DNA of 64,000 nt from Thereva unica (Eukaryota; Arthropoda; Insecta; Diptera; Therevidae), in the NCBI GenBank assembly GCA_949987705.1, contig OX465286.1, forward strand, positions 13,715,676 to 13,779,675. Reading direction: 5' to 3'. Shown here one piece after another: positions 41,161 to 52,000 of the stretch. The stretch's first letter is position 1; the number at the start of each line of letters is the position of its first letter. The notes beneath the pieces were generated by a model. The model had not been told where the DNA came from. It made no database searches and saw only the letters and a program-made list of their open reading frames with translations. A program made the translations under genes and the position numbers.

Positions 41161-43779
41161 CCAGCACTTTCGTGAAATCGACCAAAAATATCCCAAGGGG
41201 TACCCCTTTGCAAAATTTCCGGTTTTGGGAAAATTCTGGAGTGGCCCTTTTTTGGATGGGAAATTGTTAGGGACCTCCCAGGGAGTCTGTGAATTCAATC
41301 CCACCCCGGGCTGACCAGTATTTCCCGAGATAATGGCCATTTCGCAACCCTCCTTAGGCCATTCACAAAAGGGGCCATAACTCCCGAACCCCTTGTTATT
41401 TCTGGACCAAATTAGGTGCGCCGAGCTCGGGGGAGCAAGCCCTTTCCAACGATGCCCCATTCATTAAGATCCCAGCACTTTCGTGAAATCGACCAAAAAT
41501 ATCCCAAGGGGTACCCCTTTGCAAAATTTGCGGTTTTGGGAAAATTCTGGAGTGGCCCTTTTTTGGATGGGAAATTGTTAGGGACCTCCCAGGGAGTCTG
41601 TGAATTCAATCCCACCCCGGGCTGACCAGTATTTCCCGAGATAATGGCCATTTCGCAACCCTCCTTAGGCCATTCACAAAAGGGGCCATAACTCCCGAAC
41701 CCCTTGTTATTTCTGGACCAAATTAGGTGCGCTGAGCTCGGGGGAGCGAGCCCTTTCCAACGATGCCCCATTCATTAAGATCCCAGCACTTTCGTGAAAT
41801 CGACCAAAAATATCCCAAGGGGTACCCCTTTGCAAAATTTGCGGTTTTGGGAAAATTCTGGAGTGGCCCTTTTTTGGATGGGAAATTGTTAGGGACCTCC
41901 CAGGGAGTCTGTGAATTCAATCCCACCCCGGGCTGACCAGTATTTCCCGAGATAATGGCCATTTCGCAACCCTCCTTAGGCCATTCACAAAAGGGGCCAT
42001 AACTCCCGAACCCCTTGTTATTTCTGGACCAAATCAAGTGCGCTGAACTCGGGGGAGCGAGCCCTTTCCAACGATGCCCCATTCATTAAGATCCCAGCAC
42101 TTTCGTGAAATCGACCAAAAATATCCCAAGGGGTACCCCTTTGCAAAATTTGCGGTTTTGGGAAAATTCTGGAGTGGCCCTTTTTTGGATGGGAAATTGT
42201 TAGGGACCTCCCAGGGAGTCTGTGAATTCAATCCCACCCCGGGCTGACCAGTATTTCCCGAGATAATGGCCATTTCGCAACCCTCCTTAGGCCATTCACA
42301 AAAGGGGCCATAACTCCCGAACCCCTTGTTATTTCTGGACCAAATTAGGTGCGCTGAGCTCGGGGGAGCGAGCCCTTTCCAACGATGCCCCATTCATTAA
42401 GATCCCAGCACTTTCGTGAAATCGACCAAAAATATCCCAAGGGGTACCCCTTTGCAAAATTTGCGGTTTTGGGAAAATTCTGGAGTGGCCCTTTTTTGGA
42501 TGGGAAATTGTTAGGGACCTCCCAGGGAGTCTGTGAATTCAATCCCACCCCGGGCTGACCAGTATTTCCCGAGATAATGGCCATTTCGCAACCCTCCTTA
42601 GGCCATTCACAAAAGGGGCCATAACTCCCGAACCCCTTGTTATTTCTGGACCAAATCAAGTGCGCTGAACTCGGGGGAGCGAGCCCTTTCCAACGATGCC
42701 CCATTCATTAAGATCCCAGCACTTTCGTGAAATCGACCAAAAATATCCCAAGGGGTACCCCTTTGCAAAATTTCCGGTTTTGGGAAAATTCTGGAGTGGC
42801 CCTTTTTTGGATGGGAAATTGTTAGGGACCTCCCAGGGAGTCTGTGAATTCAATCCCACCCCGGGCTGACCAGTATTTCCCGAGATAATGGCCATTTCGC
42901 AACCCTCCTTAGGCCATTCACAAAAGGGGCCATAACTCCCGAACCCCTTGTTATTTCTGGACCAAATTAGGTGCGCTGAGCTCGGGGGAGCAAGCCCTTT
43001 CCAACGATGCCCCATTCATTAAGATCCCAGCACTTTCGTGAAATCGACCAAAAATATCCCAAGGGGTACCCCTTTGCAAAATTTGCGGTTTTGGGAAAAT
43101 TCTGGAGTGGCCCTTTTTTGGATGGGAAATTGTTAGGGACCTCCCAGGGAGTCTGTGAATTCAATCCCACCCCGGGCTGACCAGTATTTCCCGAGATAAT
43201 GGCCATTTCGCAACCCTCCTTAGGCCATTCACAAAAGGGGCCATAACTCCCGAACCCCTTGTTATTTCTGGACCAAATCAAGTGCGCTGAACTCGGGGGA
43301 GCGAGCCCTTTCCAACGATGCCCCATTCATTAAGATCCCAGCACTTTCGTGAAATCGACCAAAAATATCCCAAGGGGTACCCCTTTGCAAAATTTCCGGT
43401 TTTGGGAAAATTCTGGAGTGGCCCTTTTTTGGATGGGAAATTGTTAGGGACCTCCCAGGGAGTCTGTGAATTCAATCCCACCCCGGGCTGACCAGTATTT
43501 CCCGAGATAATGGCCATTTCGCAACCCTCCTTAGGCCATTCACAAAAGGGGCCATAACTCCCGAACCCCTTGTTATTTCTGGACCAAATTAGGTGCGCCG
43601 AGCTCGGGGGAGCAAGCCCTTTCCAACGATGCCCCATTCATTAAGATCCCAGCACTTTCGTGAAATCGACCAAAAATATCCCAAGGGGTACCCCTTTGCA
43701 AAATTTCCGGTTTTGGGAAAATTCTGGAGTGGCCCTTTTTTGGATGGGAAATTGTTAGGGACCTCCCAGGGAGTCTGTG

Positions 43780-43783
43780 AATT
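43780..43783. repeat. Target-site duplication, left copy (AATT)
   Basis: The satellite reads GTCTGTGAATT up to 43783 and then switches to LTR sequence. The right junction resumes with AATTCAATCCC at 52494. The shared AATT is the central four bases of the monomer's GAATTC site, so the element inserted there and duplicated 4 bp, as Ty3/gypsy integrases usually do. Confidence 0.93.
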
Positions 43784-44078
43784 TTTAGCGTCTTTCGACG
43801 GTTCTCTAACTACTATTGGTAGGTACTAATTTAAACGCACCGGGTTCTTTAAAAAACATTTATTTATTCGTGCTCCGTGGTTATAACTTATTGAGCGTCC
43901 GGTGACGGCAAAAGTCGAGGTATCACTGCTTTGATAACGGCGATGCCGATCGAGAATTTTTCATTTGTCATGATAACGGCGGGGGCGATCTTATGTATCG
44001 AATTCCTCTTTGGTATGCCGATCCATGGATTTTTGGAGTATCAGTGGATCGGAGATCGCGTCGACTTTTGCCGCCACA
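43784..44078 (-). repeat. 3' LTR of the retrotransposon
   Basis: 295 bp, identical to 52199-52493 except at 43951. In element orientation it starts TGTGGCGGC and ends GACGCTAAA, so the 3' terminus is not the usual CA. A 13-bp inverted repeat (CGGCAAAAGTCGA at 43906-43918 and its complement at 44061-44073) and a direct repeat TGATAACGGCG (43932-43942 and 43971-43981) lie inside. It lies downstream of pol and the polypurine tract. Confidence 0.95.
43859..43868 (-). promoter_or_regulatory. Overlapping polyadenylation signals AATAAATAAA in the 3' LTR
   Basis: On the minus strand two overlapping AATAAA hexamers occur about 75-85 bp before the LTR end, a plausible position for transcript 3'-end formation. 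The same motif occurs in the 5' LTR at 52274-52283. The cleavage site cannot be read from the sequence. Confidence 0.55.
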
Positions 44079-44090
44079 TCACTCCCCTCT
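44079..44090 (-). promoter_or_regulatory. Polypurine tract (plus-strand primer site)
   Basis: Immediately upstream of the 3' LTR in element orientation the sequence reads AGAGGGGAGTGA, directly followed by the LTR start TGTGG. A purine-rich tract in this position primes plus-strand DNA synthesis in LTR retrotransposons. Confidence 0.85.
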
Positions 44091-44828
44091 AAGATATTTA
44101 AAATTTTACATGAATAGTTACTTTGTCCTTATTTATACATATCATCATTTATACTTATTACTATCTCGCATTTCAATTCTATTCCAATATTTGAATTTTA
44201 ATATTTCTACCTTCATTTACCTTACTATCTATTTTTATTCCATTTTCTCAATTTCAATATCTATGCATGCATACTACCTATTTTTACTCCATTATTACAA
44301 TTTCTAAATCTCTATTTACGTTATTATACTTTTATTCCATTACTACAATTTTCGTGTCTATATGTACGTTAGTATATTTATGTTATCAACATTATCCTAT
44401 AATTAACCTATCTGGGCTATTCTCGGCCATGCTGGGGTCAAGCAAACCGAGTTATTTTAAATGTGTCATGTACCTCCTACAAGGAACTTGAAACTTACTT
44501 GAATTCAATTTACTCTTTCTTATTTGGTTTCTTTTTCTTTTTTTTTTTGCCAGGAAAGCGAGCGTGCATCTAATTTTATCGGATTTTAATGCGTTTTATA
44601 ATTTATTCTATATGGTTTTATATTTTATTTTATAGAGTTTATTTTATTTCATATAGTGTATTTTCTACTTTATCTTAAATTTTATTTTATGCTTTATATA
44701 CAGATATAGATGTAGGTATATGTATAATATATATATAAATAATATATATTGGCGTAAGAAGTGCGTCTCCGGGGTGAATCCCTTCTTTAATCGGAGTGGC
44801 TAGACGAATAGACGATTTAGAGATCGGG
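44091..44828 (-). other. AT-rich 3' untranslated region of the retrotransposon
   Basis: About 740 bp lie between the pol stop and the polypurine tract. They consist of AT-rich low-complexity sequence with a TA-rich stretch near 44721-44751. No envelope-like or other recognisable frame is present on either strand. Short open frames on the plus strand here run into the LTR and have no family signature. Confidence 0.8.
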
Positions 44829-47800
44829 CTAGCGCTTCCTGCGTGGACCTCTGCTCTCGGCAGTTTTTGTAAAGCGGACCTTTCGTCCAGATCGAGTAGT
44901 TGTTCCTTGTTCTTCGGGTTTGTCTGGCTCCTTGTCCGGCTCTGGGTATCCGGTACTTGTCGCCACTGGATAGTTCTCCGTCGTCGAGTACGCTGGTTTG
45001 AGCCGGTCTAGCGAAATCCTGACTCGGCGGCCTTTCGCCTCCACTTGGTAATACTTGTCCTTCCGCTGTGTCACTCTGTAAGGCCCGTCGAATGGTGGCT
45101 GTAGGGGTGATCTCACTGCGTCATTTCTGACGAACACGTGTGTACACCGGCCTAAGTCCCCATGGATAAAAACGCTTTGGTTGCTATGATGGGCCGTACT
45201 TGTTGGCCTCACGCTCTGCATCGCTCGACGCAGGTCCCTTACGAACTCTGACTCAGGCTGCTTTTTTGGCGGGTCCGACATAAATTCCCCTGGAAGGCGG
45301 AGTGTGGTCCCGTACACCATCTCCGCGGGCGTTGCGTTAAGGTCGGGCTTAAATGTCGAACGCAGTCCTAGGAGGACCGTTGGCAAGACTTCTGTCCAAC
45401 TACTCGACTTACGGCACACTATCGCCGCCTTCAAGGTCCGGTGCCACCGCTCCACAAGACCGTTAGCCTGTGGGTGATACGGTGTGGTCCGCAAATGGGT
45501 GATTCCTAATGCAACGGTCAACTCGCGAAATAAGGACGATTCAAACTGCCGCCCCAAATCCGTTGTGACTCTCAACGGTACGCCGTATTTTGCTATCCAT
45601 CCCTCAACGAAGTGACTGCACACTGTTTCAGCCGTTATGTCCACCATTGGTATTGCCTCAGGCCATCGCGTGAAGCGGTCGATGCACGTCAGGCAGTACC
45701 GGTATCCTCTTGACGGTGGCAATGGGCCGATAATGTCTATGTTGATGTGGGAAAACCGCTCGGTTGGCGGCAGGTACCGGTTTACTGGTGTCTTTGTGTG
45801 TCGTTGGACCTTGGACTTCTGGCACGGGATGCAGGCCTTTACGAATGCAGCACAGTCCTTCCGAAGACTTGGCCAGACGAATCTCTCGCTGATTAACTTA
45901 GTTGTGCCTCGAACGCCTGGGTGCGAGAGGTCGTGCATTGTTCGTAGGATGTCCACTCTCATGCCTTCCGGAACCAAGGGGCGTACCCGACCTCGCGATA
46001 CGTCGCAATACACAGCTACATCGGGGTCCGGGAACGCCAAGTGTTTGATGTCCATGGAGGACATTTCAGGGTTTTTTATGATTTCCTGAAGGCCCTGGTC
46101 CAACTCTTGCTGTTTCGATAGCTGTCGATAGTCGACCGGGTTCAGCCTGGTCGCCGTAGCTTCGACCCGTGACAACGTGTCAGCCACGATATTTTCCTTA
46201 CCCGCTACGTGTCGAATATCGGTTGTGAACTGGCTTATATAGTTAAGTTGTCGAGTCCGCCGAGGTGAATTGCTGTCCGCGGTCTGCCGGAATGCGAAGG
46301 TCAATGGCTTGTGGTCGGTCATTATATGGAAGGTTCTTCCTTCCAACAAATTTCGGAACTGCCGGACTGCTTGATAGACGGCCAACAACTCCCTGTCGTA
46401 AGTACTATACTTTTGTTCCGCGGTCGAGAGTTTCCTTGAGAAGAACGCGAGTGGGCTGAGTCCTTTCGCGTCGATTTGGTGCAAGGCTGCTCCCACGGCC
46501 TTTTCCGACGCGTCGACGTGCAGGGCCAGTTCGGCTTCAGGTGCGGGATGCGCCAGTAACGTAGCTTCCGCTAAGTCTTTCTTGCACGCTTCAAAAGCCA
46601 CCATGGCTTCCGGTGTCCACTCTATTTTTGTGGTGTCATTTTTCTTGTTTCCCACAATCATTTTACGAAGAGTCATCTGGTTTTCTACAGCATGAGGTAT
46701 GAACCTTTGGTAAAAAGTAATTAAGGCCAAGAATCTCTTTAAATCCTTTGCCACTTTTGGGAGCTCGTAGTTTTTTACGGCAAGCACTTTTTCTTCAAGT
46801 GGTCGTATACCGTCTTTGTTCACTGCGTGGCCCAAAAATTTTACCTCTTCTTTGCCCAACTGGCACTTCGCCACGTTTATCGTCAGGCCGTGTCTGCGAA
46901 AAATTGAGAACACCTCGCGTAGGTGCATTTGATGCTCCTCGATGGTGGTTGATGCCACACACACATCGTCGACGTAAGAGAAGATATAATCCCGGCCTCT
47001 CAGGATCTCGTGCATAAAGCGCTGTAAGGTCTGCCCCGCGTTGCATAGCCCGAATGTCATGAAGTTGAATTCATAAAGCCCGAAGGGTGTAGTTATCGCC
47101 GTCTTAGGGGTGTGTCCGGGTTCAATTGGTATCTGGTGATACGCCTTGTGAAGGTCAATGGTTGAGAAAAATTTCCTGCCGTGACATACCGTTGAGAAAT
47201 CTTGAATAAAGGGAATAGGGTATCGATCAGGAATCGTTACTGCGTTTAAGCGCCGGTAGTCGCCGCAAGGGCGCCATCCTCCATCGGATTTCTTCACTAA
47301 GTGAAGAGGGCTGGACCAATTGCTATTTGAGGGCTTGCATATCCCCATCCGGAGTAAATACTCAAATTCTGCTTTTGCAATTTTCAACTTGTCTGGTGGC
47401 AGTCTTCGGGGCTTCGAGAATACCGGTGGTCCCTTCGTCTCTATATAGTGTGTAACTGTAGTCGGTGACTTGGTTTTTTGTGGGGTTGGTGACGGCGTTG
47501 TAATATCGGCGAATTCTCTTAGCAGATCTGCGAATGGGTTGTTCGCGTCCACCATTGTGATTCTTTCCTCTTTTATGTATTTGACCGCACCTACCACGGA
47601 GATGTTCGTACGCTTGTCAATTAGTCTGGCGCCTTTAATGTCTATTAATAATCCAAATTTGTCCAGGAAGTCGACGCCGATGATTGCACTAGTTGTCTGG
47701 GCGATGATGAATGTCCATGCGAACTGTCTGCGAAATCCTAAGCTCAGCGTGATGCGCTTGTTTCCGTATGTCTGGATTGGGGTTCCGTTCGCGGCGAACA

Positions 47801-48002
47801 ATTGGTGATTAGAATGCGTATTGCTTCGATCATTTAAGTCTGGTGGAACTACCGAGACGTCTGATCCCGAGTCTATTAGGAACCTTATCCCTGTGAGCTC
47901 ATCGCGAATGAAGAGGCGCTTACATTTCGCACCACCTAACGTCGCCTCGCTGACTAGGTGGTCGTCCCGTTTCCCGACGACATTCCTTTTTTGTAACCGC
48001 AT
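44829..48002 (-). CDS. pol: Pol polyprotein: protease, reverse transcriptase, RNase H, integrase
   Basis: The open frame has 1057 codons counted from ATG 48002 and probably no independent start. It lies in the -1 frame relative to gag, and a TAG three codons upstream of the ATG limits it. Visible domains in order: aspartic protease with D-S-G at 44-46; reverse transcriptase with catalytic D283 (STIDLHKAY) and YVDD at 343-346; RNase H with D497, E538, D563 and D608; integrase zinc finger H690, H694, C724, C727; integrase core D756, D815, E851 (D,D35E spacing); and a C-terminal basic tail with [10 protein letters not shown] near 1035-1044. All catalytic residues are present with no internal stop or frameshift, so the enzyme set looks functional. 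The product copies element RNA into DNA and integrates it. The RT and integrase motifs are Ty3/gypsy, and the tail and [13 protein letters not shown] motif fit CsRn1-like elements. Confidence 0.95.
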   Translation of the reverse strand: MRLQKRNVVGKRDDHLVSEATLGGAKCKRLFIRDELTGIRFLIDSGSDVSVVPPDLNDRSNTHSNHQLFAANGTPIQTYGNKRITLSLGFRRQFAWTFIIAQTTSAIIGVDFLDKFGLLIDIKGARLIDKRTNISVVGAVKYIKEERITMVDANNPFADLLREFADITTPSPTPQKTKSPTTVTHYIETKGPPVFSKPRRLPPDKLKIAKAEFEYLLRMGICKPSNSNWSSPLHLVKKSDGGWRPCGDYRRLNAVTIPDRYPIPFIQDFSTVCHGRKFFSTIDLHKAYHQIPIEPGHTPKTAITTPFGLYEFNFMTFGLCNAGQTLQRFMHEILRGRDYIFSYVDDVCVASTTIEEHQMHLREVFSIFRRHGLTINVAKCQLGKEEVKFLGHAVNKDGIRPLEEKVLAVKNYELPKVAKDLKRFLALITFYQRFIPHAVENQMTLRKMIVGNKKNDTTKIEWTPEAMVAFEACKKDLAEATLLAHPAPEAELALHVDASEKAVGAALHQIDAKGLSPLAFFSRKLSTAEQKYSTYDRELLAVYQAVRQFRNLLEGRTFHIMTDHKPLTFAFRQTADSNSPRRTRQLNYISQFTTDIRHVAGKENIVADTLSRVEATATRLNPVDYRQLSKQQELDQGLQEIIKNPEMSSMDIKHLAFPDPDVAVYCDVSRGRVRPLVPEGMRVDILRTMHDLSHPGVRGTTKLISERFVWPSLRKDCAAFVKACIPCQKSKVQRHTKTPVNRYLPPTERFSHINIDIIGPLPPSRGYRYCLTCIDRFTRWPEAIPMVDITAETVCSHFVEGWIAKYGVPLRVTTDLGRQFESSLFRELTVALGITHLRTTPYHPQANGLVERWHRTLKAAIVCRKSSSWTEVLPTVLLGLRSTFKPDLNATPAEMVYGTTLRLPGEFMSDPPKKQPESEFVRDLRRAMQSVRPTSTAHHSNQSVFIHGDLGRCTHVFVRNDAVRSPLQPPFDGPYRVTQRKDKYYQVEAKGRRVRISLDRLKPAYSTTENYPVATSTGYPEPDKEPDKPEEQGTTTRSGRKVRFTKTAESRGPRRKR

Positions 48003-48010
48003 GGTCTTCT
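47954..48010 (-). promoter_or_regulatory. gag-pol overlap with putative -1 frameshift site (A6 run at 47987-47992)
   Basis: The pol frame is closed by TAG just upstream of its ATG, and the gag frame is closed by TAG at 47954-47956. Any gag-to-pol frameshift must therefore fall within this interval of about 57 nt. In gag phase it contains TAC AAA AAA GGA, giving C AAA AAA as the likely slip site. That is close to, but not exactly, the canonical X XXY YYZ heptamer. I did not evaluate a downstream pseudoknot or stem. Internal initiation at ATG 48002 is the alternative. Confidence 0.7.
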
Positions 48011-48766
48011 ACACTTTGTTGCGTTGTCTCCAAATCTCCGGTGGTAATAGCAAATTAAATCTCGTGGTCTGCTTCGACTAGGTTCCCTTGACCGGTCTCG
48101 GCGTTGCCGGAATCTAGACCTTCCGATCTGCATGGATGAGATGGCTTTCGCTAGTCCGTCTACCTTTTTCTCTAGTGCCGCTATCTGTGAAGTTGAGCCT
48201 GGTGATATTTTACTCACCTCCGCTACACTGCTGAAATCACTAACTTCAACAATTTTGTCAGCCATGGATGCTAATGCCTCTAGGTTGTCCTTGCTCGCTG
48301 ATAGGATCGCCCGGACTTGAACTGGTAATCTGTTCATCCATAACGATCGGAGCAAGGAGTCTGTGGTGCTATGGCCTCCGAGGTGTCGCATCTCATTAAG
48401 CAGCTGTGAGGGTTTTTTGTCCCCTAAAGCCACCTCGTTTAAAAGCTTGGAAATTTTCGCTTCGTCGGAATCTGAGTACCTTTTCAATAGGCACCTTTTT
48501 AGATTCCCGTATTTGTCCAATTCCGGGGGATTAAGTACTGCATCTCTGACCTGCTGAAGGACCCTTCCGTCAATAGCACCCACAACGTGGTTAAATTTGG
48601 TTGTATCAGTTGAGATACCGCACGTGCTGAACTGTGCCTCCATTTGCGCGAACCATATTTCCGGGGACTCCTCCCAAAACGGTGGAGTTTTGAGCGAAAT
48701 ACGCGACACTTCCTCATTTCGAGTACCCTCGGGGTTTCCGGCGTCTCTCCCTTCGTCATTCGCCAT
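47954..48766 (-). CDS. gag: Gag structural protein with CHCC zinc knuckle
   Basis: The product has 270 residues from ATG 48766, which sits in a good initiation context (A at -3, G at +4). The frame is open further upstream to 48853, but only a GTG is there, so 48766 is preferred. The N-terminal part (residues 20-60, with [20 protein letters not shown]) matches the capsid start typical of CsRn1/Kabuki-type Gag. A basic arginine/serine-rich region (about 216-235) precedes a single zinc knuckle C239-X2-H242-X9-C252-X3-C256, the unusual CHCC type of that clade rather than the CCHC of retroviruses. Gag would assemble the virus-like particle and package RNA. Its 3' end overlaps pol, which is expressed by a probable -1 shift. 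Confidence 0.93.
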   Translation of the reverse strand: MANDEGRDAGNPEGTRNEEVSRISLKTPPFWEESPEIWFAQMEAQFSTCGISTDTTKFNHVVGAIDGRVLQQVRDAVLNPPELDKYGNLKRCLLKRYSDSDEAKISKLLNEVALGDKKPSQLLNEMRHLGGHSTTDSLLRSLWMNRLPVQVRAILSASKDNLEALASMADKIVEVSDFSSVAEVSKISPGSTSQIAALEKKVDGLAKAISSMQIGRSRFRQRRDRSREPSRSRPRDLICYYHRRFGDNATKCRRPCGYKKGMSSGNGTTT

Positions 48767-50344
48767 CTTCCAATCCGCATCTATTTCTGAAGTTCGGATT
48801 GTGTTTAGTTCTAATGGGCGCGGTACCCTTTTCCAGAAGGTGCCAGCTGGCACGAACTTGTTCTCTTTAAGGAGGAAAATAATTGTTCCGTGCCACTAGC
48901 TTGACGGAGTTCACAAGGTGTTCACGTTCACGTGTTAAGTACGATTCGCGAAAGATAATACTACTAATAACAATGACATATGCCTTGGAAAAAAAATTTT
49001 TAAAAATCACTACACTAATGAAGGTGTATATGGTTAAGGTATTTCCCCTTTATCGGTGCTACCCCTCAATATTCTCTTTAACCCTTTCCGTAAATAGTAA
49101 GGAAGGTTTTATTCCTAGTGCCGAACTCAAATGGTTTATTCGGTTTCAGCTATTTCCCTTTTTTTTTTTTTTTTTTAAGGGGCCTACAAGAGCTCCTCTC
49201 TTAGTTGCACCCGATGATACAAAAACGTTTTAATTATAACCCTTTAATTGTTTTTATCGTCTGCCCATAAATGTTTCAGTAATTTTCTGTCTCCGTTTCT
49301 GCTACTTCGCAACTTTATTCTTTAAAACTCATCGAAATTCAATATTTGCCCGTTAAAGCTTCAACTCATTAATCCATTCTCGAAAATTTCAAAAAACTCG
49401 CGAATACTGAGTCGGTATATTGTTGCTTTTTTTTTAATTTAAAATCAACGCTTTACAATATTAACATTTACCGCTCCTCTAAATATTATTGTTTTATTGT
49501 AACTGTTATTTTACCTATTACCGTAACCCGTTTATCTACTACGATTTATAAATTTCCTAAACTCATTGAAGTCCATAAAAACCACTAATAATCTCGTGCA
49601 AATTTATTTTAGGGAAAGGGCGATTTGTGTTTTTTATATAAATTATCTTCAGCCTAAACCTTAAAATATACTCATATTTCCCTTCTCTAAATTTTGCATT
49701 TCATCGTTAACCCAAGGAAAACCAAACACTTGCATTTTCTCGATTGAGTATAAGAACTTAATTATTAATTATTGCTTTATTATCGTATATCTATAACAAG
49801 AAATTTACCGCAAATGCGTTTATTAACCGTGAAGTGTTTTTTTCGACGCTTGAAATCTTCAGTATGCTATCCTTTTGTCCTAAGCTGCGAGTTATGGCCG
49901 GTTTACAACGGCGCAAATCAATGAAAACCGTCCTAGCTCGACCTAAGCCTATACGTTATCGACCTATGCTTACATATGTCAGCACGTTATCACCTTTTTT
50001 GCTACGTCCCGCAATTTATGGAACAATATAAATATAATTTTATACTAATATAAATTACTATAAATTAATTTACTTTAATTTAATTTCTCCTTTTGTTGTT
50101 GCCTCCCTGTGGCGCTTGATGATTCTTAGCGATCGTACGTAAAATTATTTTATGAATTCATTTTATAATCCACCGACAATTGAATTTACTGTTCGTCTTT
50201 AACATTCACTACCCATCTATCATCAATTCTTTTGAAGCCACCTGGAGCTAATCACCGCGAAAATTACTTATGCTTCATTTCTTGCATTCACAATAAAATA
50301 AAACTAGTTGGGATGTGGGTTCGACCCTTTCGGTCCACACGATC
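48767..50344 (-). other. Leader (5' untranslated) segment next to gag, no gene seen
   Basis: AT-rich sequence with no convincing frame on either strand. Landmarks are a perfect 14-bp palindrome GTGCCAGCTGGCAC at 48840-48853 and an 18-base T run at 49159-49176. Nothing resembles a coding domain, tRNA or known repeat that I can name. It is part of the leader separating the primer-binding site from gag. Confidence 0.7.
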
Positions 50345-50522
50345 AACTTCCCAGTATGATGGTTGTTGAATATTATGATTGGATATTTTAATAATAAATG
50401 AACAATAGGTAATATAGAATATATGTATAATACCGAGAATTCGTCACAATTGTTTATCAATATTTTCGCTAAAATGTCAAACTAAATGTGCGCACTTACA
50501 AGATTAGGTATTAATGTGTTTC

Positions 50523-51158
50523 GGCACCTCAATGAAGTCGATATAGTTTTTAGTTCGCGCCGTATCGTGCAGGTACAAAAATCACTTAAGTCATTTAAAC
50601 CAAAAAACCGCTGGACCGAATATTATAAAAATCTTTTCAGAATATATTGTCGCTAATACGCTTCGAACGGCACCTCAAGTAAGTCAATATCTTTTGTGGT
50701 TCGGGCCATATCGTGCAGGTACAAAAATTACTTACACCGCTTAAATAAAAAAACGGCTCGACCGAATTTTATGAAAATCTTTTCAGAACATATTTTGGTT
50801 AATACTTTTCGAACGGCGCCTCAACTAAGTCGATATTTTTTATAGTTCGCGCGATATCGTGCATGTACAAAAATCACTTAAGTCATTTAAACCAAAAAAC
50901 CGCTGGACCGAATACTATAAAAATCTTTTCAGATTATATTGTCGCTAATACGCTTCGAACGGCACCTCAAGTAAGTCAATATCTTTCGTGGTTCGGGCGA
51001 TATCGTGCAGGTACAAAAATCACTAACGTCGCTTAAACAAAAAAACGGCTGGACCGAATGTCATGAAAATCTTTTCAGATCATATTTTGGTTAATACGCT
51101 TCGAACGACACCTCAACGAAGTGGATATCAGTTTTGGTTCGCGCGTTATCGTGCAGGA
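50523..51158. repeat. 146-bp tandem repeat, four full units plus a partial one
   Basis: Units start at 50523, 50669, 50815 and 50961, with a partial fifth at 51107. All starts align on GGCACCTCAA or a close variant, and all four steps are exactly 146 bp. Units 1 and 3 resemble each other most (both with TTTAAACCAAAAAACCGCTGG), as do units 2 and 4 (both with CATATTTTGGTTAATAC). The true unit is therefore a 292-bp dimer repeated twice. Confidence 0.93.
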
Positions 51159-51184
51159 AAAAATGACCACATCCGTACGCACAT

Positions 51185-51202
51185 ACACACACACACACAC
51201 AC
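51185..51202. repeat. CA/TG microsatellite
   Basis: Nine AC dinucleotides lie just beyond the 146-bp repeat, flanked by imperfect ACAT/GCAC steps. It is likely the low-complexity part of the same repeat unit. Confidence 0.9.
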
Positions 51203-51324
51203 GCACATACTTCCTCCCAATTTTTTGCTTAAAATGCTCCTGGGACCTTGAAAGATGAAAATACGTTGAAATTTTCGATTTCGATTTTCGGACCGATTAC
51301 AATAACTTCCTATACTGGGAAGTT

Positions 51325-52000
51325 AATAAACTCGTTACCGAAACTTACTTACATTTCATTTTTTATTTAAAATAAAATAAAGTATACTCTATTATATTTG
51401 GATATATCGAAAATTCACTTAAATTTCATTTTTTATTGAAAAATGTAATAAAATGTACATATGTATGTCTTCCTTACGCTCTAACAATTTTCGATTACCG
51501 AAAAATGTCGAGTCACTGCCCGCATTCCTGGTCGTTGTTCTTCTCACGCATATGTTTAATAATAATAATAGCGTTATGTTTAATATAATAATATAATAGT
51601 TTCAAGAACCTTACGAATATTACTCACGGTTTACGGTTTTCTTCTTTGTCTTTCCTTCGGTGCTTGTCCCCACATGCTCGTTACAATATTTTTTCCGTTA
51701 TGTTTTTTTATTATGTTTCTTGATTTCACTTTTTATGCTTTATTTAGGCCTAAAACAAGGTAAAAAAATTTAAGTGCAGGAAAATGCAACGTAATTTAAC
51801 TTATGCTCTATTTTTTGGAGCTACGAATAACAATAGTTTATGTTTAACTTAACTTATGTCTGCGTTTTCCTCGTGGTCATCGTTTGTCTTGATGTCCTGA
51901 TGATGATTTTTACATTTGCCGCCCTCGTGGTCCTCGTTAACTTATCTAACTAATAGAAAAAATATTTCCCTCTCGTGTCCCTGTGATGTCCAGTATACTG
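51325..52000 (-). other. Leader segment, AT-rich, no gene seen
   Basis: Non-coding AT-rich sequence continuing the leader. A short direct repeat CCTCGTGGTC occurs near 51869-51878 and 51924-51933. No frame with family signatures is present on either strand. Confidence 0.65.

Larger units (their letters stand above)
1..43783. repeat. 311-bp satellite array, left block (about 141 monomers)
   Basis: Head-to-tail tandem repeat with an exact 311-bp period, shown by the constant spacing of every landmark. Landmarks in the first monomer: GAGCTC at 88-93, TTTCCAACGA at 108-117, the palindrome GGGGTACCCC at 173-182, GAATTC at 267-272, CCCGGG at 281-286 and the palindrome AATGGCCATT at 308-317. Monomers differ mainly at a few recurrent sites: TCAAG or TTAGG before GTGCGC, CCTTAGG or CCGTTGG, TTTCCGG or TTTGCGG, and GAGCGAGCC or GAGCAAGCC. 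Length variants are rare: one 314-bp monomer near 13235, three 301-bp monomers near 23803, 24413 and 25961, and a 1-bp deletion near 30225. Homogeneity this high is typical of actively homogenised satellite DNA. The monomer is not a family I can name. Its open frames are treated as incidental because 311 is not a multiple of three. Confidence 0.97.
50345..51324. mobile_element. Possible nested non-autonomous element bounded by 13-bp inverted repeats
   Basis: AACTTCCCAGTAT at 50345-50357 is matched exactly in inverted orientation at 51312-51324, enclosing about 980 bp within the retrotransposon leader. The interior holds a 146-bp tandem repeat and a CA microsatellite, and no frame. Flanking bases show no clear target duplication, and similarity stops right after the 13 bp. 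The right terminus also forms a local hairpin (AACTTCC...GGAAGTT). It may be a MITE-like insertion or a coincidental inverted pair. Confidence 0.35.

Noticed and set aside
1..43783. CRISPR-like direct repeats
   Set aside because: The repeats are 311 bp and contiguous with no unique spacers, and the context is a eukaryotic retrotransposon.
43993..44491. Plus-strand open frames across the LTR and 3' untranslated region
   Set aside because: They are antisense to the element, built of low-complexity AT-rich sequence, and start inside the LTR.
44079..44828. Envelope gene after pol
   Set aside because: No frame of suitable length and no signal peptide or membrane segment on the element's coding strand.
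45637..47017. Plus-strand open frames opposite pol
   Set aside because: They are shadows of the intact pol frame on the minus strand, whose domains are unmistakable.
48767..48853. Extended gag start 29 codons upstream
   Set aside because: The only start there is GTG. ATG 48766 has a strong context and the family-typical N-terminus follows it.
50318..50327. GGTTCGACCC resembling a tRNA internal B box
   Set aside because: No A box, cloverleaf or acceptor pairing could be found around it.
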